Assembly: GCA_907163375.1 (NCBI GenBank)
Contig: CAJQUW010006325.1
Span: forward strand, 1-64,000
Direction of reading: 5' to 3'
DNA length: 64,000 bases
Origin: Prostheceraeus crozeri
Lineage: Eukaryota > Platyhelminthes > Polycladida > Euryleptidae
The notes under the pieces are model-generated. The model was not told the origin of the DNA. It ran no database searches and worked only from the letters and a program-made list of their open reading frames with translations. This document shows, piece after piece, positions 12,001-24,500 of this stretch. Both the position numbers and the translations under genes were made by a program. The first letter of the stretch is position 1. Each line of letters begins with the position of its first letter.

Positions 12001-15000
12001 TCTTATATATATATATATATATACAAGGTGTTTCAAAAGTAGGCTAACAGTTGATTTCGCCCTAGGAAATCTATGTTGACCGTTCTATTGGCGATTTACA
12101 CCTGAATCAGTCGATGGATATCCATGATCAGTCCAACATGAGCCATAGACTTCGAAGTAATTGCTACTATCATTTAGAAGTCTATGCAGTAGCATTCCAT
12201 TGGCAAAGGAATTTTGAAATCTATCATGGACAAGATATAGCACCAATCTGACATTACGTACATGGATATGTTCAATTAATTTGATTTGAATCAAACACTG
12301 TTAGTTTGACTTGAAGTGAATTAAACAAGCTTGAAGCTTTTTTGAATTTGCTGCTTCTGTCATGTCAGGTCATCTAAAAGATGATCAGAGAAAATGGATT
12401 TTGAAATCCTTTTGGAAAAACAAGAATGCTGAAAAGGTGCGAATGGAATGGAGAGATTCCTTTCACAGCAATCCTCCATCAAGATTTGCTATTTATCGCA
12501 TTCGAGATAAATTTGAAAAGACCGGTTCGGTAGAGAATGCACCGAAGTCAGGACGCCCTCGATCAGTTTCAATAACATCAAACGAGGAGCTAGTGGCCCA
12601 AACATTTGTTCAAAGTCCGAAGAAGTCAACAAGAAGAGCCTCATTGGAGTTGGACATTTCTCTAAGCTCTACTTGGAGACTGATGAGGAAAGTTGAGTTG
12701 AAACCATACCGACCCAGACTGTTGCAGCACCTTCTACCGGATGATGCTGAACGACGCTTGCAGTTTGCTGTGCTCATGTTGTCGGAAATTCGGGAGAACC
12801 CAGATTTGCTTGACAAGATAGTTTGGTCTGACGAAGCCAGTTTCAAACTATCAGGTCACGTAAATAGACATAACTGTGTCTACTGGTTCCCTGAAAATCC
12901 GCACATGGTATCAACAAATGAGCTGAACCAGCCTGGCTTAACCGTCTGGGCCGGTATGTCAAGCAACGGTGTGATTGGGCCAGTATTTTTTGAAAGAACT
13001 GTGACGGCTGAGGTGTACCTTCAAATGCTCCAATCCTTTGCGATTCCTGAGATGCAGTCATTGAACAACTTCAATGAGCTGTACTTTCAGCAGGATGGTG
13101 CACCAGCGCATTTTGCAGTGAGTGTCAGAAGCTATCTGAATGACACTTTTCCAGGAAAGTGGATCGGGAGATGTGGTAGCATCCTTTGGCCTCCTCGCTC
13201 TCCCGATCTAACTCCGATGGACTTTTTCTTTTGGGGCGTTGTAAAGGAGAAAGTGTACGGACGAAAACCTCACACACTTTCTCAACTCCGCTCCTACATC
13301 ACAGATGCCTGTCAAGAGATCAGTGATGACAGGAACTTATGCAGAACTGTGTGCCACAGTGTGGCCGAAAGACTACAAGAATGTGCCGATGTCCATGGTG
13401 GACATTTTGAGCATTTGCGTTCGTGAATTTTTGCAACTTTAAGTTGATTAATTTTTTGATATGTTGAATAGGCCTTGGTTATTCATTTGTTCATTTTTTT
13501 GTTAGGAAACCAAGCAAACAAAATGGTAGTTGTTTTAATGTTAATACCTTTATTAATTTCAGCCTCCTCTAGGCCATCGTCAGAAGCTTCTGACGATGGT
13601 CTAAGAGGAGGCTGGAATTAACAAAGGTGAAGGACATTTGGATGTCAGCTGTTCTTCCTTCTTCGCCTCCCTGTCTTGTGTTGACGACAGCGTCTTCGTG
13701 CACCAGGCTGAGGGGCGCGGAGGACATTCGAATGTCAGCTGTTCTTCCTTCTCCGCAGTAACACTGAAACAACTACTATCTTGTTTACATAGTTTCCTAA
13801 TAATTTTTTTTTGATAGATGTTGGATAGTTATTCGACTTCTCATGATCGGTATAGATTCAAATTGGGTTGTAGTGAAATATGTAGGCATGAAAACACTGG
13901 AGATCATGAGATATTTTAATATGATTTACGCGATGTCAAAGAGTATTGAATTTTTGCCCCTTACGAATACAAGGCATATTAGCTATCTGTGGCATCGTGA
14001 AAAAGATTATTATGACATAGCTTATTAATCTATAGCATTAAGACATAGCTTTTCAAGGCCAATTTCTACTGTTAGCCTACTTTTGAAACACCTTGTATAT
14101 ATATATATATATATATATATATTCTTGCATGTTTCATTAAATATAATATCGCAATCAGTCTTGTTAATTTTCAAATAGTGATTTTCCATAGTTCTAAAAA
14201 GTTTCTTTTCTTCATTTGTTAAAAACTTCAAAATACATTTTGAAAGCCATTTAATTGGAATCATACCGGTACTTCGGACTGTCACGGAATTTCTTGGACG
14301 TATTTGCCTGTAAAAATGGATCTAGATTGACAACATCGGTTTTTCGAAAAGCCACAAATTCTGGCGAATGTCTGAATTGCGATAGTTTCGGTCCAGAGAC
14401 ATACAAGCGGTCTGTAGTTTCATCTTATTTGCATAGAGCTTACAGCCACTGCTCGAGTTGGGCTTTATTTCATCAAGAAATATTGAGAATTACTCAAATA
14501 CTTGTGAACAACGGATACCCACAGCGTTTGATAGAAGAAATGATCAAAGCTTTCCTCAAACGAAAGCAGAATGTCAATGCACCCATTGATGAGAGTGAGA
14601 TCATATTTTATTATAAAAGCCAATGGACATCAAGCTCAGTTGTTGAAGAAAAGCGCCTTCAAAAAATCATAGTAACAAATGTTGCCCCTACTCGCGAATC
14701 AAATAGAATCAAATTGCGAGTGTATTATAAAATGACGCGCCTACAACACGTACTCCAAAACATCAATCCTTTCAAATCAACTGTGCACCATGTTGTGTAC
14801 CAATTTCATTGCCCTTCTGACGAATGTAATGACGTCAGCTACATTGGTTATACGACAAACACACTCACACATAGATGCCAGCAACATATGTCAAGCGGTT
14901 CAATAAAAACACACCTAACAACACACCAAAATACAAAACCGGGTTACAAACTAATAGAATCCAACTCAAAAGTGATCGCAAATTACCCAGTGCAGAAAGA

Positions 15001-15467
15001 TCTGGAAATCGGCGAGGCTCTGCTCATTAAAGAGAACCAACCTCTTCTCAATAAACAAGACCAGCGTTTGACCCATCGCTTATTAGTAATGTAGCAAAAT
15101 ATTTCCATTTTTATGCATGAATTAGACTAATCATTTCTATGTTCTTCCAATGTTGACCATTTCTATTCCATTTTCGATATCCTTCTCACAATTTTGTACA
15201 TGCATGGTTTATATTTCCTAGCTTTTTCCTTAATATGATCAATGTACATTCATCAAATTCAATTACCCTGAAGATGGACTCCGTGACAGTCCGAAGTACC
15301 GGTATGATTCCAATTAAATGGCTTTCAAAATGTATTTTGAAGTTTTTAACAAATGAAGAAAAGAAACTTTTTAGAACTATGGAAAATCACTATTTGAAAA
15401 TTAACAAGACTGATTGCGATATTATATTTAATGAAACATGCAAGAATAACGATTTGCTGCCCACATT

Positions 15468-15522
<55 letters not shown>

Positions 15523-18500
15523 ACATGTAAGAGATGAACAATAATTGGCAATTTCTATAGACAAGGAAAAATTATAATCAATTATGAAAGATTTACTGAA
15601 AAATTAACTTGAAGTTACTTGCGTCATTGGGCCTCATCTTCATGTACTGTATATACTTTAAGTATATGACTTTGCAAATGATGATCACATTCCAATGCTT
15701 TTCATTTCACAAAATTCGATTCGCGTGATGCAACTTCGTTTGTTTTCTTCTCCATGCAATATAGCAGTTGATTTTGCTAAAACTTAAGTGCATTATCAGA
15801 TCTGAAACATGCTTTCTCTGCTATTTTGTTTATGTATGTTATTTATGTTTATGTTTATTATATTCAACGGTTAGAAGTACGGTTTTGCGCATTGTATTTG
15901 CTAAAACAATGAAAATCTGTGTAGGAAAGCATGCTTGAAATCTATCATTTTCGATGGGCCTATATGTACAAAGCGGTTTTTGCAAACCTATAGTGAAAGT
16001 CTGGAAAGAACATAGTCTCACTTAAGTAAATAACTTCAAGTTGGAAAGGCGTTATCAAATAGGCATGCTCTTAACATCTGAATTTATTGTCCATGTTTTT
16101 TTGTACATTAACATCGTGCATGCATAAATTGACACCTAAATGTGACCTAAATTCGTGTCTTATTAAGTGAATGTACATGTCACGCTTGTTTTATGAATGA
16201 AAGATTGCTCCTCTTAGTTCTGAAAGAACAAAAGAGTTTTGTTGTAGCTATGTATTGGATGCATGTACTTGAAACATGGCTGACATCTGAGTGAAGCACT
16301 AAGACACTGACTTTTTTCAGAGAGAAAATTCATTTTGAATTAAGTTACTTCGATGAAGTCAGGCGTCAAAATCAGGCTACCAATCCTTTATCATTTTGGA
16401 AGGACAAGGAAAAAGTGATGCTTTTACTCTATCGCCCCGCAAGGACGATCTTATGCATCCAGGCCAGCAGTGGGGAGAGTGAAAGACATTTCAGTTTGGC
16501 CGGAAATGCTCTGTGGTCTCAAAGGACTCAACTGAACTCACTGTCTCTTGATGCGCTGATCTGCTTGAAGGATGCAAAAAATAACAATCTGTGGTTTTCC
16601 TAAGTCTGTGGGCTTTAGTATTTGTGATTTTCAACTATCTGTGTGGACTTTCTAAACTCTTCTTTCAGGAATTATAGCTTAGAGCTCTTTTTAGTTTGAT
16701 GTTTCGTTCTGTGTCTTATTCGTGTGTTTTTCACCTAAAAAGGATACAAAAAACAAGAAGCAGTTTTACTTTTCTCATGACTTCCAAAAATCATACAATG
16801 CATTGAAGTGCAAATATATACTGTACTTGTTAAGTACATATAAACTCTGAATATAAGCACGTAATATATGTTATTAACCCCGCAATATTCTGAATAGCTA
16901 GATAGTTGTGAACTACCAATAATTCGGTGCCTCTACAATGTGGGCCTGTCCGTCCCTAACTTATCCAAAAATAGGCCTATAATTGTCGTTTCTGTGTAAA
17001 TGCCTGATATGAAAATTATCGACAAGTAGAATGTGTATGTAATACACATCACTAGTTTTGGGTCATAGATTTACGAGTAATCAAAGCTTTAATCAACAAT
17101 CCACTTTCAAATGTTCAGTTAGTAGGTAATGGCAACACATTCAAGTATAGGTCTATATATACATGTATAATAATAATAGAGGAATCAAAAATGGCAAATA
17201 TTATACGAAAAAGAATCCAAATAAAATAAGATCAAAACTCCGGATTTATCGCGACCGGTTTCCGTCCTATTTTGGACTTCTCAAGGGATTGAATGACATA
17301 TATTTCAAAATAATTCATAATGATAATGACAGCATTATAGACATAGAAATTAAGTCATACTGGGAAAACCATGACATCGCACTGCAAATGTTCTAGATAG
17401 GTTATATTTATTAGTAATGTCAAGTTCCTTTGCTGCTTCTAATCCTTACTAACATCGTGGACATCTCCAACTGCATGCACTCGTTTGTGTGTTTGTTGCT
17501 TGAAATTGATTATGTTTGTTAACATTATTCTTGTTTCTTTTGAAGTTGGCAAAATTTGGTTTCAGATTACTACAAAAGTTGTTGCTTGAATTCCTATTTC
17601 GTTTGTTATGTGTAGTACATGTATATTTCATTTGGCAGTTGTTACAGTTAGCATTTTGACCAGTGAAATATCCCCCATTTAAAAACTGATTTGGATTATT
17701 AAAGTTATGAGGAATGGATTTATATCTGCTGTTTACCGGCAAAAGATAATACATATATATAATACATATATAATATATAATATATATATATATATATGTA
17801 TTATAATAATACATATATATACATGTATATATATATATATATATGGGTAGATATGCATCAGACTTTATTTTATATATTTGCAGGCTCCTACAATGCTGTA
17901 GCAGTGATGCAGTTGGTGATGTCGGCAGTTGACAAAGAGGCCTGAAAAAGCACCGGCCGGCCGGTATTACTAAAACCGACCTGCCGGCCGGCCGGTTTTC
18001 AAAATTTGCGGCCGGCGGCCGGCGTGACTAAAACCGGCCGACCGGTCGGCCGATGAAAACCGGCCCGGTCGGCGGCCGGTTCCAACCCTGTTAAGTAATG
18101 CGAAGGTAGCGCAAAATTTATGGTATAAGTGGAAATTGAGTGCAGTTGCGCCAAATGCTGCAGAAATTCAAAAAAATTACATCATCTGAAAGCTTGGCAC
18201 GAGTCTGATTCAATGGTGACCATCTTTATTTTTTGTACGGCGTTACTCCGTATGTAGACATCGGTGAATGAATTTACCAAAAGTTCATGCATTAATTCCA
18301 AAGGCGGTGGAACCGGGGGGGGGGGGTGGAGGTGGGAAAGCAATGGGACCATGGCCCTACCACATTTGCAAAGCGGTCGATTTGCCCACCCCCTCCACTT
18401 CTGTCCGATGAACCATTTGATGAAGCCTGCTAACACTGTTGGGGGAAATTGGTGTAAAACACAATCATCATGTTTAATTCTTCTTCAATTCAAATGAGTA

Positions 18501-21500
18501 GTTTGAATAAATGCCTACCAGTTAATCACTGAATTATATATGCTCACACAAGAAATAATTTTTACAATACATGCATATATTAAATCTAGTACTGACGAGG
18601 ACTAAATATTGCGCTCATGCAGGCGAAAATATAGTAATCTAATCTTCCATCTGCCTCAACTGACATAATGAAAATAATTAGAGGACAAACGTACGATGAT
18701 GCTTCCGTACTTCAACGTGTGCACAAAGGTGTCGCTACAAGATGAAGGCTGTTAATCCAAAAGCCCTGTTAATTCACTGTGTGAATCATGCCTTGAAATT
18801 AATATGCCAAAAAGTTGCTGAAAAATCTCTGATTAAGAATGCACATTGTTTGTGCCAAGAAATTTATGATGTACATGTAATAGAAAAACTCTCCGAAGCG
18901 ATTAAATTTATTCACAAAATTCCAAAGCCAATTTTGTGAAAGAGATCAGTTGATGACCTTGAAACCACTTTGTCCCACTAGGTGGACTGTTAGAACCGGT
19001 ACATAACGAAATTTACTTCAAAATCATTCAGTCGTGATGAAGACCCTGGAAAGAATAATGGACGCTAATAAAAACGCCGAAGCGGCTTTAACAGCGCCTG
19101 GAATTCTTGCGTTGATGAAGTAGCTTGAAACATTCTTAGGACTACTACGCGTAGCGCTGACATTTTTTCAACCACGCGAAGAGACTGCAAAATACTTCCA
19201 AAAATCTAATGAGACTGCAGGAGAAGTTAAGAGCAGTATTGCAATCCTAAAATCTAATTTTACAAGAACACGAAATGACAATTCTTTTCGGGATATATTG
19301 AATGACGTACTACAGAAAGCAAGCTCATTGGATGTTCATGAGCCTAAATTGCCTCGGAACCGAAAGCTACCCCGAAGATATGATGGTCGATGCACAACTG
19401 GGAAGAACCGGAGTCATATTATCGCGCAGTATATTTTATTATTTTGAAATCGTTGATGTGCTGGTGATGAATATTCGGCGAAGATTTGATCAAGCAACAT
19501 TGGAATTGTACGTTCGATTGAGATTACTTTGATAAATGCAGCTAGTGGAGTTGTTGATGGTCTTGTCGTGTACGAGAAGTTAAAATTACATGCAAACGGA
19601 ATTGACTTGGAGCGATTGATGATCAAGCTGAAAATGCTACCCGACTTGATAAATACGTACAATCGCACAAAAAAGGCAGTCTGTTCATGTGAAATCCGTC
19701 AAGAACTTAACTTCGATTTTCACAACAATGTCAAATATGAAAAATCTATTTTGACACATTAATTTACCGTTGCGCCTATATTGCACTACATGTATACCTT
19801 CGTCTAATGCGACTGCAGAGAGGAGCTTTCTTGACTAAGACGACTCAAAAATTATCTGCGCTCCAGTATGACTCAATCAAGATTAAATCAATTTTTTTTC
19901 TTGAACATAAACAAATCTATGACTGAATGCGCATCGACCATATGAGTGCTTAAAGAATTTATGGAGAAAAATGACCGTAGAAGATGCTTCTTTGGAAATG
20001 TGCAATAAGTTTGGGACGCAGATAGATGTAAATTTATAAACGTACTGTCTTTAAGTTTATAGTTACACCAACAGTATCTGAACGGATTTGGGAAAAAGAC
20101 TTCTTAGAAAACATAGAGGCTTAAGTTACTTCTGTAGATAGATTGATAACTGCCTATTTTTGCGTGGATGGTGTTCCAAATATATGGTTGGTCCTGTGCA
20201 TATGATTTTCACTGATATATATGAATATATGGCTATTTTCAATTTTGCTCACTTATCCTGAAAGATTGTGGAAAGCTTTGTAGGCTAGCTATTGCAGCAC
20301 GCAAATCCAACAAAGTGATGGAAACTTTAAAAGCATTTTTGTTTAACTTTGCAGCCTAAAAGTCAAGTGGGTTACTTTCCCCGGGAATTACTTATAAACA
20401 AGGAATGACATCTTGATGCCAAAATATCCATAATTTTGTTTATTACATTTATAACATAATAAATATCTTGAAGAGTGATAATCACCGAATTTCACTTACA
20501 TGTAGATTAGGTAAACTCTAAAAAATACGAATCTGCTTTTATATGTACTAATCCATGAATCCCAGGATTTTCAAAGTTCATCCACAAAGAAGGAATTTCT
20601 TTATTCCTATCCTACATTTACAGTTATTTCAATTGGATGAACTTTGTCGAAAAGATTTCATTCAATGACCATGTATTATTTGTAAAAACTTATGTCCATC
20701 ATCATGTTCATGGTGCGAAGGGCGAACCTACCATGTAAATGTTGAACACTGACAGAAACTAAAAGCCGAAAAATCTTTCTATGAACACCACGGTCCGTAG
20801 AACCTACATGTGCAGTATTTTAATATTTGTCATTATAAAGAGTTCCACGTGTTTGAACCACTTCCTGAATTAGATTATATTGCGCTTTAAGCAGATCGGT
20901 CGATATACTTTCTAGAAATATGCAATTATAAAAGACGGAAAATTTTCCGGAAAATTATCCGTTTTGAACACTGCGCTTAAGCAAATAAGTATTGCAGATA
21001 AGTTTATCTTTTTTGAAAGCGTCATGAAAAGCATCCTCATAAACTTATGTACGCTTGTAGCCCTAGCGTATGTAAAAAAGCTCCACCACAGAATTAATTA
21101 TTTTGTTCATCTGCTTCGGTTTGCTAGAAGTGTGATTAATTCGAAATCGCCGGCACATCGATAAACTTATTAGGTGGGCAAAAAGGAATTCCTAATACCT
21201 TACAGAGATAGGAAAAAAAGTCGTGCGTCGCTTGCGGATTAATATGAATTCCAGCAAAGTGCTTCGATTGCCAAAATTCCTTCAGATTCGAAGAATTCAG
21301 ATCATTGCATACAAATTTCCTCCATAATGTTGGCCCTTCCGATCATTATTAAAAAGAGTAGCAGGCGCACAAAAATTAGTTTGCTTGATGCTTCCACATC
21401 CTCTCCTCGGCATTTCTCACTGTATAGTCAATACGCTGAATCGAATGTTAGCCAAGACAGCGGTGTGTGTTTTGGTGTGTGCGAAGTGATATCACAGCAC

Positions 21501-24500
21501 GCAGACAACACGCACACACAAGTGACAGATATCACTTCGCACGCATCTCTCACTGGCTCTGGTGTCCTCTGCTGACAGCTTATTGTTTTCCATTTCCAAT
21601 AGCAAGCGATACACGAATTATCCATTCGAGAAGGAGGAAGTTGTCTAATTCTGTGATGTGCCATTTCGATATTAAGGTTAGATATGATTGTTCCTTTCTA
21701 GGAAACTGAAGCGCACGCAGATGAATCTAATTCTGTGAGCTGCACAGCTGGCGCAAAACTCTTACTGAAATTATTTTATCAAACAGAGCAGCACTATCAA
21801 TTTTGACTGGTACATACACTTCACCCACCTGAAAATGCAGTTGTGGAGTTTAACGTGCTTGTGACGTTTGTAGCTGCCGTAGTTGCTTTGGACGTAGAGG
21901 GCGCTGGAAGTACAAAAATGATGATCAGATTGTATATTTTTTCATACTGCCAGTCAAAACACGGTGTATGATATAACTGAGCTTCGAAAACTTTCAATAC
22001 GCAACTTGACTTCCATTCAATTAGCCATAGAAATCCGACTTTTTGCTGATGGTAATTTAAGCCGCTCGTCTATGCGCCGATAGCTAGATCTTTGGAAGAA
22101 TTAAATTATTGAAACATGCAACAGCTGTTGATATAGAAATAGAAACAGAAAAGCTTTATTTGTCAATACGAAAGCGGTATATGATTCTTGCCTGAAGGCG
22201 ATTTATTGCAAGTTAATTTATCAAAATACTTTTCTACATAAAAAGAAATGATAACAATCGTGAATATTTGCAAAGTGCATTGATAAGCTGTCGGCAACCA
22301 CTGGAAGCCGCCATCGTTTAGGTGCCGCTGTCATGACAACGAATGTCCATTGTTCTATTGTTCTCATTGTCCTATTCTAGTCTTTATTATAATATACATT
22401 ATCGGATTTCTATGGTTTCATCCTTTTTATATTGAATGCTTATACTGATCATGGCAGTTTGTTTCTGAAGCATGTCTGTGAATAGAATAAGGACAATTGT
22501 TCTGACAAGAATCATGTTGCTTCGATAAATGTATCCTTTTACAGATATTTGGATAATTACTTGGCATTATGCTCGATAAGATCCCGTTCATGTGGCAGCG
22601 TGAATCGGTAGATGAAGTTCGTGATCAAAGAAGATATTTTTCTTTGACGTTTCATTTATTTTTGAGAAAGATAATTAAAAATATTTCAATGTACATGGTT
22701 TTGCTGCTACAAAAGACAACTTCGCTCAATAAACGATTACCACATCACTCAATAAGATAGTCTGCGAAATAACTCGTTAGAAATTGATCTGCACGGTTTT
22801 GCTTTCAGAAAAAATACGCCAGTCAGATAAGAAATTCAAATTCTGATATCTACCATGGACCATACAGCAAAAAATGAGTAAATTGGACTGAAATTATATG
22901 CCTACGAGGCTTCTTGAACGACGATGTGGCTCATCATAAAATAATTCAAAAATTGTGAATATTGAATATTTTACATGAGAAAACGTAAAATTTCATTAAT
23001 CGCTTTTTCTCAAAAGCAGTCAATTTCAAACTACACGGTTTTCCCTTGTGACGGCAGAGCATCGACGGCGTCCAACCATCGCAATGCGATGAAAAGACGA
23101 TGCTAAACGTGGTGTGATATGTGGCGACTCAAGGAGTTAGACTTTTAATGAAGAAAGTAAATACAAAACGATAAAATGCATGAAAATGTAAGACTAAGGC
23201 AGCTTTTACATGCCTAATGTGACAAGAGTTCATTTCTTCGTGAGAAATTAGGAAAATTGAAGAATTATTTTCCAACACATGCCTAATTCAATTATTATTA
23301 ATGGGCTATATTTGTAGCTTATTTTAAGTAGTGTGGATGAGATGTACACAATTAGGAAAATTGTATATTATATTTTATGAAAAATGAAGTCATATGATCG
23401 AATTTTTTCATCTCAATTCAAATTAAAGTGCTCGAAACTAAAATATAACAAATATGTTCGCAATTGTGCAAATTCACTTTTGGATGAAAGTAATTTATTT
23501 GATGATCCACTGGGTCAAAATCAAAATTATTTTAGTGTCATATCAGGAATGAGAAAAAAGAAAGTCACTGTTCATGTGCAACTTCGGAAGGGGCATGGGA
23601 AAATAAACCCAATAGGGCGAAAATCAAGGCAACGGGTGATCGCCAGGCCAAAGGAATGCAAAATCATGTCAAAATAAGATAACTCAACATCTCAAGGTCG
23701 TCATTTGATCGAGGAAACAACTTGCACTTGGTCAGAAAGCTCACAGAGTAAGCATAGTAGGTACAGAGAGTCAACTCAAATAATGTGAGCATAGGCCTAC
23801 ATTGAACATTTTCGCATCAAATGATTAAGGTTTTACTGAGACTATTTTCTGATGTGGAAAAGGATATTTATTGACTTTTGAAAAGGTGAATTTTCGCTTC
23901 CTGTGTTTACATGCCACCGATTCGGTCCTGCAGAATTTTGATACCGGTATGCAGTGCCGTAACTGTAAATCGCTGGCCCCCCAAATGTACGTAGCCGAGC
24001 TTCGACACGCCATTACCTCATATTCACGAGTCAAAGAATTGCTAGTGCAGACGCGTGTGTAATGTGTGTGTGTTCGTCTGTGGTGTGTATATATACGTGT
24101 CCTGTTTTCTTTATGGCCAATGAACAACGATATCATTTGGAAAGACAACACATCCCAGTTGACAACACTTAACTGATTCTTTCATTTCACAAACAGATCC
24201 CAGCATGTTTTTCAGAACATATTGAGGTGTTGAATGGTAGAGACTGATAGAATCTCTTCCTCCGACGAACATATTCAATTGGCTAAGTGTACTTGTACTT
24301 CTACGGTCGGGCCTAACTACATCGCATTTTAGCGCGGGCCGTGGGCTCGGAGGGCTGTAGCTGCGGCACTGCCGGTGTGTAGGACGCATGAAACTTGCTG
24401 CTAAGAAGCTTAGTTGAACGGAAATTTCATGAACCGCATTACAATTCAAGTCTTCATGCACCATGTTCGTTCCAGATTTTTTGTCAAGAAAATCTGATTT

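Larger units (their letters stand above)
9123..12005 (-). mobile_element. Penelope-like element 1 (PLE1)
   Basis: A minus-strand retroelement with reverse transcriptase and a C-terminal GIY-YIG endonuclease, the diagnostic layout of Penelope-like elements. About 50 bp at the two ends (9123-9172 and 11956-12005) are inverted copies, and both sides abut (TA)n. The coding region is interrupted by frame changes and a small inverted duplication, so the copy looks inactive. It lies in the last intron of the hAT transposase gene. Confidence 0.9.
12024..14095 (+). mobile_element. Tc1/mariner-superfamily transposon (DD41D type)
   Basis: The terminal inverted repeats share at least 28 identical bases (CAAGGTGTTTCAAAAGTAGG and on) and are flanked by TA on both sides. 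The 2072-bp element carries an uninterrupted transposase and a foldback repeat in its 3' part. Perfect ends and an open frame suggest a recent insertion, younger than the PLE copies around it. Confidence 0.92.
14121..15469 (+). mobile_element. Penelope-like element 2 (PLE2), 5'-truncated
   Basis: The right part encodes an RT tail and GIY-YIG endonuclease; no RT palm is present. Segments 14121-14288 and 15280-15447 are inverted copies of about 168 bp, so the 3' end of the element is repeated backwards at its 5' side, a rearrangement known in Penelope-like copies. Both edges meet (TA)n. It belongs to a different PLE lineage from PLE1, judging by the distinct endonuclease sequence. Confidence 0.85.
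17151..17855 (-). mobile_element. Penelope-like remnant 3 (PLE3), short deletion derivative
   Basis: The 3' end (17160-17300) resembles that of PLE1, including GACCGGTTTC with a following hairpin and the ACATATATTTCAAAATAATT stretch. Towards the right, an Asn-rich minus-strand frame (17449-17730) resembles the basic leader of PLE1. No RT or endonuclease lies between, so only the two ends remain. It abuts a (TA)n run at 17755-17845. Confidence 0.55.
4162..18090 (+). mobile_element. hAT DNA transposon carrying nested insertions
   Basis: The left end reads CAGGGTTTGAACCGGCC and the right end is its near inverted copy (GGCCGGTTCCAACCCTG), the CAGGG-type terminus of hAT elements. The flanks GTAAGTAA (4154-4161) and TTAAGTAA (18091-18098) fit an 8-bp hAT target duplication with one mismatch. 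A decayed three-exon transposase gene runs on the plus strand between them. Most of the 13.9 kb is later insertions: a pogo-like MITE, two Penelope-like elements plus a mariner, and a third Penelope-like remnant. Both ends carry CCGGCC-rich satellite sequence. The insertion lies in an intron of the mucin-like gene, opposite to its transcription. Confidence 0.85.

Noticed and set aside
18264-18497. Glycine/tryptophan-rich frame
   Set aside because: Created by a poly-G run; no conserved features.
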